From positions 1-64,000 of the forward strand of contig NMRB01000215.1 of the NCBI GenBank assembly GCA_002633025.1: a stretch of DNA of 64,000 nucleotides. Reading direction: 5' to 3'. Source of the stretch: Notospermus geniculatus (Eukaryota; Nemertea; Pilidiophora; Heteronemertea; Lineidae). Each line of letters starts with the position of its first letter. Position 1 is the first letter of the stretch. Position numbers and translations under genes: made by a program. This document shows positions 11,481 through 20,900 of the stretch, in pieces. Under the pieces are notes generated by a model. The model was given only the letters and a program-made list of their open reading frames with translations, did no database searches and was not told the DNA's origin.

Positions 11481-13660
11481 CAGGTCACGTGACATGTATA
11501 CCTCACCTGGAGCCGATTTCATGCGATCATCCCCAGGGGCCATGTGTACACATGTCCAATAAGTGTTTGGTCCACTGATCAATGGATGTTTAAAGCAGTT
11601 AAGAGATTTCTGGCTGAGAATATCTGATCGTATCTCTCTTTGCATTCTCCTCGTTACATGGTTATAGAAAACCTTTGCTAGATATTGATTCAAATTACTT
11701 TGACCCTNTGTGACACCAACACCGATAACAGGGAGCAACCAATCAGAATCGATTCCTTATTCACTGCGAACCCACTCGGAAAACGAACACGTGAGGCGGA
11801 ATAAACCAGGAAAAAGCGCTCTCAAGGGACGCTGCACTTTTCAGAATTTAATTGATGAATTAAATAGTCTTAAATGCATGATTTCACATAAATTGTACGA
11901 GTATTTTTCACGTCTGTGGAAGAATTTTTTTTAAATCGTCGTCTTCTTGGAGAGAAATGTAGAGAGGGATGTTTTTTAAGATTGGGTCGGAAACTGATGA
12001 GGAATTCATTTTGAAGATTAGTGAACATACACCCGAACACCGAAAAAAGGGTGACAGTATTCCTTTCCTCTCCTGCGCTAAACATACCCGCGTTAAGGGA
12101 GACCTCTATTGACAATGTTGTTAAACTACCGCTTATTAATCTCGCCCCATGTAGAGTAATCTCGTTCCTAGGGTATCCACATATGCATTGTATTGTTATC
12201 ATACATTCTCCAAGACTGGGGCGAAAGCCAACAATATTACGGTATTGCAGAATGATGCAATCACCGCCGGTGGCGCCGGCTGTGAGAAAAAGTGGCAATA
12301 CCGTGGCCCGTTAAAGGCTGGCTCACGCCTCAAGGTGAGAAAAGAGACGAACTTTTTCACCGTTTTTTCTTCGTCAGCTGCTTTGCGTAGGCCATCGGCA
12401 GCGTACTTTAAGACAACATTGAGATTAAAGGCGGACCTACATTGGCCTGAGGATCCGGTCTAGACAGGAACAAGATGGGTTCAGCCTATTTAGTATCTAA
12501 ACGGAAAACCCCAAGTCATCTTTATAGGTGTTATTTTATGTACTTTATTGTAAATGTCAATGCGTAACACAGTAGTACATGATTCATGGCGACAAAGACA
12601 TATTTATTTAAATGTTTAAGGAAGCATACAGTAGGACCATAAATTTCATGACTTTCTTTCTCTAAACTTCTCAAAAACAGTCAGTTTGTCTCCTAGTTTA
12701 CCAAACATCGGTAAAGTTCAATGATACAAAGCCGACAGTTTGAGGTATCCGTGCGCTGCAAAATCATTCATAGTTGACAATGGAAGTGTTTTCTTGTTAA
12801 ATGACAGCAGGTTATTGCAACCAGGAAAGAAAAGAACTTTCAAATCTGACTTTTCATCACTGCAGACTTCCTGCCTCCATACCCTCACGGGTTTTGCTTA
12901 AGGATGCCAAGTCTGCTTATAATCATTTTCCCTTTCAAATGTTTCGTTATTAAATGGCAAGGGTGGACGTTAACACAAATAAGGGGCCTAGGATCTAAAT
13001 ACCAACCTAAACCGGGAGGAATGTGGAAAAACGCGTGGGTAGAAGACAAAGGCAAACTGTACTGGAGTCATTGCCGGGCATACACATCTTGTCCAAACAA
13101 GGCTATCGACTCCGTATGAACTCCGTCTTTAGCCTTGTCCGAATCGTGTCATCTTTTCCGTTAATGCATAAATTATTAATGAACCTAACCCCTACTTGAC
13201 CCCGCCTCCGAGCAATCAGAACTTGCGAAACAAATCACCGTTGGACACTTTCTTTGCTCTTCGCGCTCGAATTTGTAACACGGATTTTGATTGGCGCGTC
13301 GATTTTCCTTCGCGCCCCGATGATTGGCTGAGGCTGTCACCACCTCAGAAACGGGAAATGTGGTGGATTCGAACCAGGCTAGATGACCGTCAGGACAGAT
13401 AGACTGGTGAGAACCAGATGGGCATACATAGCATGCCGTCGCGAAGCCACGTCTGCAAGGAGCGTTGATGATCAGCGAACGGGAGTCATTCATAGGCTGA
13501 CACAAAGTCTTGGTCTGGCAATGATCCCACAGCATTGGAAAGAATTGATGCTTAGAAAAGCTTGATGGTGACGACGTTAGAAGCAGTCGGCAAACCGTTA
13601 TCCCCTGAGAAAGGCGACCTCAGGGTCAGTCATGCCTGGAGAGGTGCTCGAGTCATTTCA
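11481..13660. other. Intergenic sequence, no supported gene
   Basis: A 142-codon minus-strand open frame (11870-12298) overlaps plus-strand frames of similar length. None shows a recognisable domain or flanking splice sites. One N lies at 11707. The stretch 13.2-13.35 kb is CpG-rich with two inverted CCAAT words (ATTGG), but no gene start follows that I can support. Confidence 0.45.
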
Positions 13661-13666
13661 ACATGT

Positions 13667-13830
13667 TACAGATGGCGCCACCATCACGCTGACAGTGCTG
13701 CCACCTGTTGCGTCACTACCGTAGTTTGGCGTCTCCTCTCCCTGGAGATGCGCAAGAGACATTGCTACCTTACAGATGGCGCTACCCATCACACTGACAA
13801 TGCTGCCATCTTATTACGTCATCACTCAAG
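13667..13830. repeat. Diverged tandem duplication, about 98-bp period
   Basis: Two adjacent segments share the order TTACAGATGGCGC, ACCATCAC or CCCATCAC, CTGACA(G/A)TGCTGCCA, then CGTCA, offset by about 98 bp. Related GTGGCAGCA words occur near 17.92 and 14.09 kb. Confidence 0.55.
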
Positions 13831-14252
13831 GTGGGGGGGGGGCGTCTGAACTCCTTTATGCGGCAACACAAGCGGCACCTCTTTGCCAACCTACAGAATG
13901 AAGATTTTCCAAACCTCAAACACATATTCCAGTTCCAATTGAAATTCCAGCCCCAAGGCCAACATCAATAAATCAATAGAAGGTATAATGAATCGTTTCC
14001 TTGTTGATTAAGAAAGGTGGTGACCAGTTGAAACGCTCGGAGAAATCACTGACAGACGTAGAATCAATTCTGGTCTTTACAGAGAGTGCTGCCACCTCCA
14101 CGGACCCCGAACCTCTGGTTTGAAGGTGGATTCAGCCACCTGAAGACGACCAGGTAACACTGGTAGAAACGCTGTGGATATATATATAATAAAGAAGGAA
14201 TACCAAAAACTGTGTATACGCTGGTTCCTTGTCATACAGCAGTTCCCTAAAT

Positions 14253-14406
14253 AGGGCCGTATTTAACTTTTTGGTCCAGGGGGGCAGGAGCCTCTCAGGG
14301 GAGCAGAAGACCTCTTTTTGCCGTTTTTTGCCCCAAATCCGCATGAAAATCACGTTTTTTGGTTGGCTCAGGGGGGCACCCCCTCGCCCCCTTTAAATAC
14401 GGCCCT
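14253..14406. mobile_element. MITE with AGGGCCGTATTTAA termini
   Basis: The left end AGGGCCGTATTTAA is complementary to the right end TTAAATACGGCCCT. The 154-bp element has G-rich and C-rich interior tracts and no coding capacity. Confidence 0.85.
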
Positions 14407-14637
14407 GCTAAATCTATGTACGTGTATACTGTGACTGATTGTTCCTGTTCCTACTATTCCCCGTGTGCTGATATCAGAAAACAGGCCATCTGTTCTATCA
14501 ACATTCTCTTCTCTGGTCTCCTACAAGAGCAGCTGTTGAATTAGTGTCTTCTGATTGGTCAGGGCATCGCGAGGAACGACTTGTACACCAACCAGATTAC
14601 TTAATCAAGTGGGCCACATCATGATATTGCTATCAGT

Positions 14638-14655
14638 ACATATAATATAAAACGA
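14638..14655 (+). promoter_or_regulatory. TATA-like element upstream of the TauD-type gene
   Basis: The words CATATAATATAAAAC lie about 105 bp upstream of the chosen ATG at 14756, a plausible core promoter position. Assigned from sequence and position only. Confidence 0.35.
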
Positions 14656-14755
14656 GTTGGTCATTTGAAATTTTTCAAAAAATCTGATCACTTCGGCGAT
14701 ATAGAAGCACCCGAGTTTTTACGCAAGTCGGAAAGTCGAGATTGAGAAGAAAGTG

Positions 14756-16805
14756 ATGTTTGCCCGAGCTCTCAGCATCACCAGACTTGGTCCAGCAACA
14801 TTTGGGAATGGCCTCCGCTTCCTAACCCAGCTTGTTGGACGACCCGGTCTGAAGGGAGAAGAGACAGATACCTTTCCCAAATACCTGAACGGATTCAGGA
14901 GGGACTTCCCGTACAGGATTGGCGGCACAGGCGTGGAGAAGGGAAACCTTGAGGCATATTCCCGACACATCCGTCCGGTACTGGATCAACTTCTTCTGGA
15001 TCATGGTGCTGTCATCTTCAAGGGACTGCCCCTGGAATCGAGCCATGATTTTTCACGGTTCTACCTCTCCCTTGGCTATGACGTGAGGGATTACCTCGGG
15101 GGGATGGCATCCCGACTGGAGGTTGCCGAAGGCGTCATCGAGGCGAGCACCTATGAGGAACCCTGTGATACAATGGAACCGCATTGCGAGTTGTGCTACT
15201 TCGATTCTTTTCCTCACATAGTAAGTACACAGCGCCTCCCCTACAAATATGACTTAGTATCTGAAATATCCCAAATACCCCAGTAGGTGGCCATCTCCAG
15301 GCCTTCTGTTCTTCCGAAGGAACATTTCTTTTCGCCAGATGGAGATACCACTGGGTCTGCCCAGCGCCAAGCAGAATGAACTCCCGACAGCAGCCCGTCC
15401 GCTCGTTATCGGCCGTTTATTTTCTGTCTTTAGTNAATGTTTTAGGAATCAACCAAGAATCATTTAAGAACTGCAAGAAACGTTTGAGAATTATCTACGA
15501 AGCGGACAACTTTCTGATTCGGGACATTCGTAGCGTCAGTGAAAGTGGGGCATCATGGACCCACGCCGAAAACAGGCAGGAATGTCTCGAATGTATTTAC
15601 GAATCAAGTACGACTATTCGTAAGTGAGTCGGTACCTTATTCGTACAATTCTTACACGATTCTTTGAATCCGTACTTGTTCCTTAACCCATTCTTGACAT
15701 TCGGCATATTTTTCAAGCCGATTAACCACGAATTGGAAAATTTCAGATTCGGGGCGATTCGGGACATTCGTAGCGTCAGTGAAAGCCAGGCATAACACTA
15801 AGGCCACGATCCCTCTACGAAAATATTTCAGAGGATTCGTAGAGGCAACGTGGTCGGAATCGTGGCAGTGTGAACTGGGCTTTATGAAAAATCGTTCGAC
15901 CCGACAATTTCTGTGCTATATTGCCTATCGATTCATAAACACTCGCCTCAATTTTTTCTTCAGTCTTTTAGAACTGACAGTCGTAAGGAAGCTGAGAGGC
16001 TTCTCGGTGAAGCAGGTCACACCCCTGACCAAATTTCCTGGGGCGAGGATGGCTCACTGAGATTTTGGTCCAACACGCCAGCTATGGCGCCTCACTACAG
16101 AACAGGCAAGTCACCCACTCCCCGCCACGTGTATATGTTACCCGTCAGTGAGATTCGGTAGTACGACCCAGGCGAGGGGGTCGGTCTCTCATGCCTTCAT
16201 GAGAAACCGTACACTGCTGCTACGTTGAATTGATTCTGTAGCTATAACAAAGTACTGTATCTAACGTTTTCGGGCAGCCTTCGTTCCCGCAGGCCCTTGT
16301 CACAAGCCTCGAGTGCATTTCTTCGTTCCAGTCCTAATGTCCATTGTGGCATCGCCACCTTTGCTTCCCTCCAACGAGGTTTGTGAAAACCGCGGTAACG
16401 CGTAACACCGCTGAAGTGGCCACTCTACACGGTTCCATCGGAATATCGCGGGTTTTTTTCCTTAATTTTTAAGGTGAACTAGTTTGGTTCAACCAGATCG
16501 ATGCTTCCCACGTCACCTACTTTCAAAGCAAGACAGCAGGGTTGTACGAGCAGCTGAAGGACAAACCCCCAGAAAGCGCCCCCTACACCACCTTCTACGG
16601 CGACGGCACGGAAATCGAACCGGAGGTCATTCGACATATCAGAAGCACACAGTGGAGTTGCACCCTGGCAGAACAGACAGAGAAAGGTGACGTCATTGTC
16701 CTGGACAACATGCGGGTGGCCCACAGTAAGTTTGGTTTTACTGGTAAGCGGTTGATGCGGCTGGGGCTCGCGAGATACAAGGAAGTGAAACCAGCAGCCG
16801 TCTGA
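14756..16805 (+). CDS. TauD/TfdA-type Fe(II)/2-oxoglutarate dioxygenase
   Basis: Recognised exons are 14756-15220, 15964-16105 and 16474-16805. They join in frame to 312 residues. Features of the TauD/TfdA dioxygenase family (clavaminate synthase-like branch) are visible. The proximal metal pair is in EPHCELCY (His143, Glu145), then comes GEDGSLR and HYRTG-ELVWFNQ. The distal His286 is in LDNMRVAH, and Arg303 is a likely 2-oxoglutarate ligand. The first 25 residues are Arg-rich with no acidic residue, so mitochondrial import is plausible. The ATG at 14756 was chosen over an in-frame GTG at 14753. Intron 2 starts with GC (CAG|GCAAGT), a GC-AG intron. The roughly 60 residues normally carrying the GGET loop between the first two exons are not recognised. 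Remnants in shifted frames lie at 15285-15420, and an N is at 15435. An exon may therefore be missed or decayed. The substrate is unknown. Confidence 0.8.
15285..15420 (+). pseudogene. Possible decayed or misassembled middle exon of the TauD-type gene
   Basis: After an acceptor-like CCATCTCCAG, one frame reads SPDGDTTG, resembling the GG(E/D)T loop of TauD enzymes. The overlapping frame reads LGLPSAKQNEL, which would continue that loop. No single frame gives both. This fits a frameshifted exon, an assembly error, or chance. Confidence 0.25.
15518..15784. repeat. Direct repeats of a ~33-bp word inside the TauD intron
   Basis: The word GATTCGGGACATTCGTAGCG followed by TCAGTGAAAG occurs at about 15518-15547 and again at about 15755-15784. 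The sequence between is rich in ATTCGTA. It may delimit an unclassified element. Confidence 0.6.
15790..15884. mobile_element. Small MITE in the TauD intron
   Basis: The right end TGGTCGGAATCGTGGCAGTG continues TGAACTGGGCTTTA and matches 3312-3351. The left end, with CACTAAGGCCACGATCC, is partly complementary to it. Inside is a short palindrome around CCTCTACGAAA...GATTCGTAGAGG. Confidence 0.6.
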
Positions 16806-17726
16806 GATGAGAGAATTATCCAACTCGACGAGTTATAGGATGGACATTGCTCAGAACATGATTGTTCTTTCCAAAGTTTGACACTTTTGCTGCCAAGTCC
16901 CATTTTGTTGTAAATGTAAAATACGTAAAAAAACTTGAAACGCATGCATTCCATCACATTAGTATATATATTCATTGGAAAGCTCCGAGAGAGTGTGCCA
17001 ATTTGACAGGAATACTGTAAGATTTAGGGACTTGTTAGGTTTCATAATGGTGTAAATTTATGAAAAATTGACCTACTGGCAGTGACTAGGTTTTAATCTG
17101 AGATGTGTCATACGACGTGTGTGTCGTTCACCCCAGGGTTATCGGGAATGACCACAAGTGTTTATGGGTGATTTAATGGGTGATTTATTATTGATTTTTT
17201 AAACTGAACTTGTAATACCTCTATTGCCTTTTCAAGGACAAGATTTAACTTCAAGTAGAATCCGGATTGATCCGGTTGAGATCTTGTTGGCGTGAGATTC
17301 AGGATTTGATACTTGAAGATTTTCACATCTCGGTGTCAGTAGGTCGAATCTGGAGAGATTCCTTCGTTGGAGTGGCAATCCTCCGTTGATAACGGCGCTG
17401 TTTCCCACTCACATTCCAAGTGTCCACTTACAAGGCCCTTGTTGAAGATCTTGGCGATTGAATATCGGGCCTATCCTTGTCCTGCTGGTGATGGGAGCGT
17501 AAATATTGACATGCAAACGCGCACTGATTTAGACATGATGCCAAGTCCTGTTATCCAGTCCTGCAATCGCAGTTGGAATCAACTGCGATTAAATTCCGCC
17601 CGGGCCGGTTGAGTTCAGGAGGAATGGCCAAAATGTTCTACCTCTTCCCAACAAGACCTCTCATAAGATGTGTTTTGGTATCAGCGACTGCCGTTCTGCC
17701 CGGCATACAAACTGACTTTACATCGG
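16806..17726. other. Region downstream of the TauD-type gene
   Basis: Probably contains the 3' UTR of the dioxygenase gene, but I see no clean poly(A) signal close to the stop. No other gene or element is recognised. Confidence 0.45.
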
Positions 17727-17820
17727 ATGACGCGCAACACGAACACGCAGGCGAACAAAGGTTCATGGGGATGAATCCTTCGCGAAGCCATTGTTCGCCT
17801 GCGTGTTCGTGTCTCATCAT
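17727..17820. mobile_element. Hairpin (foldback) element
   Basis: The arm containing AACACGAACACGCAGGCGAA is followed about 35 bp later by its complement, TTCGCCTGCGTGTTCGTG. The arms are about 33 bp with one or two mismatches, and GATGA and TCATC words lie at the outer ends. It sits about 150 bp beyond the stop of the SLC1A-like gene. Confidence 0.75.
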
Positions 17821-17969
17821 ACATTAAACAAAGATCAAACAATGTTATATACCAGTTACATTTCTCTCTGAGAAACAAGGTTTACTGTAGACTCGGGTTT
17901 AAACCGTCGTTACTTGAAAGGTGGCAGCACCGTTGTAATAGTGCTGCCATCTGAAGTCAATATATCACA

Positions 17970-20900
17970 CTAGACATCAACGTCCTGATGTGACGTCAGT
18001 GCTGTTTCTTCTACGTCATTTCCGTCTGCCATGTTCACGCTCTCCTTCAAGGGGACATCTCCGCTATTCTTCAGCGCTTGTTTACATAAATGGTCGGTAA
18101 TGGCAGTACAGAAACAATGACTGACAGCGTTGGTGGTACTTCTGAGACGGTCCCTGCAAAGCAGATGAGAAATAGACACATATGTTGATACTAATATTAC
18201 AAATATTACATACTATGTTGATATAATAGTGTATAATCTCTTATGATTTTTTTTAATAGTGTGTATATGTTTGCCAATTAAAGCTTATTAGTTCATACAT
18301 CAATTAAACACCACACCTGACACCTGATTACCAAGGTGCGAAATTCGGAGACGACTTTACTTATACTTGTCATTTTGTGTGTCGTTTTTTGTGCTGTATT
18401 TTGGATACCTGATTACCCAAGATGTAAAACGTTTCGTTTTTGTGGACAAACGCCTGCAACACTGCAATCACCACGTGAGGGAGATTGAATGGAACACCAA
18501 CTTCAAGTGGTGTCCGTCAATGTGGCAATGCATGGAAGTTGTTGGACAGAACTCCATTGTGCTTCGAATCTCACCAGCGGGTGTGGCCCTGAGTTTCAGA
18601 TGGTACATCCTCCACGCGAGAGTTGTCTCGCACGAGTTGGCTCTCAATGGGCAATTCACCAGGCTTAATTTCCTTATGGTGTCCGCCTTTACCAGTGACA
18701 AAAACGACTGCCCTTAGTTTTCTACGGTTGTTGCCCATAGAGAGCCAACTTCAGCGAGAAAACGCACTCGATGGAGCGCCTTCAAGACGACGACAAATTG
18801 GCAGTGCTGCCACCTGCTAAGAAGCGGTGTAACTGCTGCATGTCCAATCTGAGTGTTGTTACTCACATGAGCCATTCTATGGTGAACATCAGAGCGATGA
18901 CTTTCGTCGGAATCCCCGTGGCGACCAGGACGACGAGTAAGAGAACTAAACTGGCGCTGGGGACACCCGGTAATGCCGTGGCTCCGAGACCCGTGATCAC
19001 CCTTTAATAAAATGAAATGAGAAATTCGTTGACGACTGCGTGGCTTTGGACACGTATCATTCTGTGCGAACGATGAACGCCAGCTGTGAGATTTCGCATG
19101 CGGACAACTGCTCCTTCAAGGACCCCGTGATCCTCGTGCAACTACTCGCAGGACGTGACCCATTTAATCCACCGTGAAGTCTGAAGTCTAGTTGCATTAG
19201 GTCAAAGCATCGCGAACATTGAATTTTGTGACGTTCTTGGACCGCTAGCAGGCGGCCTCTAACGGCAGGAAAGTCCCCCATTGAATGGGCATTGCAATAA
19301 CATGTATCTATAGAGGCTATGCACGTGACGTCATCAGCCAGCGTGACGCCATGTTGGATGGAACTGCGCAGCGCTTTTGACGGTTTTTACCTGCGCAGTT
19401 CCATCCAGCGTCGCGTCATACCCATTGATGACGTCATTTTATGACGTCAGTGCATAGCCAAAATGCTGCCGATTGCCGGATTCCTTCGTTGAAACCAATG
19501 TAAACACACCAGCCTCCGCGTTGTCAAGGAAAACGGCTACTGCGCATGTGCGGGTTGCCAAGAAATCGCCATGACGTCATAAACGACGACCTAATTTGAT
19601 CTCATCTATTCTTGGTGGTGAAAACAGCCGCAATTGAACTGAATTTGTAAAACCTACGCCTAGGCCCAATTGATTGCATTGGCGAATTCACATGCATAAA
19701 GTCTGTTTACTGCATGGGATGATGCTTGACTCAATGATTATCATCCCAGGTCGATATGGAATAAACAGGGATTTAGATCTTTAGCTTTTGCATGTTTGTG
19801 CGCACCTGCTGGTGGAGGCAAAGACGGTGATCAACGCATCCATGGCCCTCCACTGTAAAGTGAAGGGATTTTTCCTCAGGAAGGCATAATAGATCAGCTG
19901 TAGGATGACGAAGTGGTACACCAAAATGGCTCCCACCGTCGCCCCCACATAAACCCCCAACTGTTTGAAGGTCTCGCCAAGGTCATCCACTTCAGCAATG
20001 GCGGCCATGATCAGACTGACGACACCTATTGGGGAGTACCTGAAATGGTAGAAAGATCGTTAGACAGGGAGGACCCATGGAGTGGACAGTGAGTTAGGCC
20101 TTGATATATACAGTGGAACCTGCCGCATTGAACACCTTGGTACTTTGAACAACTGCCTACTTTGAACACTTTTGAAATTCCCCGCCAGATCTAACAGTAA
20201 ATTCAATTAGCAGGACCTTTATACATTGAACACTTGTCTACTTTGAACATTGAACAGTAATTTCAATCCCCGTCAGCAAAATTTACCTTCGTAAATTGAA
20301 CACCCACCAATTGTTTCATCTGAATGTTTGATTAGCATTAATTACTTGTCACCCCAGAGGTCCTTAAATTGATATGGGACGTGAAAGTGTGAACTACAAT
20401 CAATTGTGGTTTTGTTTGAACAGCCATGGAGGTTTAGGCTTGATTAGAATGTTAGAAGCAATGTGAAGTCGACAGCTATCTAGAGAGTAATGTATGCACT
20501 TCATGACCTTCCGTTTAGTCAGAACATATACAGAATGACTGGCGAGTTTGTGGGACTTATGGTAAATGAGTGAGTCAACCAGACGTGGTCTAATAATATT
20601 AGGGAGGTTTCGCAAGTGCCCGGTTAGGCCCTCCGACGACGTTTATCTATTATGTTGGTCAAACATCGTCGTATGGCCTAACCGGGCGTTTGCGAAACCT
20701 CCCTAATATTATGTCACCAACGCCACCTAGTACGCGGTGATCCTTGGTACATTGAACACCCCCTTACAATGAACACTTAGGTTCCACTGTAATGAGGCAC
20801 AAATTGTGTTGCCTAAACTTACCACAGAAACCACCTCATTATGATAACAGTGACGTCACTTAGCGATGTGAAGAACTTCAGGATAGGTTCACCTGCTTCT

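Noticed and set aside
11870-12298. 142-codon minus-strand open frame
   Set aside because: No recognisable domain, no splice support, and overlapping long frames on the other strand. It looks like chance.
19385-19420. Minus-strand TLDGTA string resembling the missing NMDGT motif of EAATs
   Set aside because: It lies in an arm of the foldback MITE and the same bases occur inverted in the other arm. The neighbouring residues do not match TM7.
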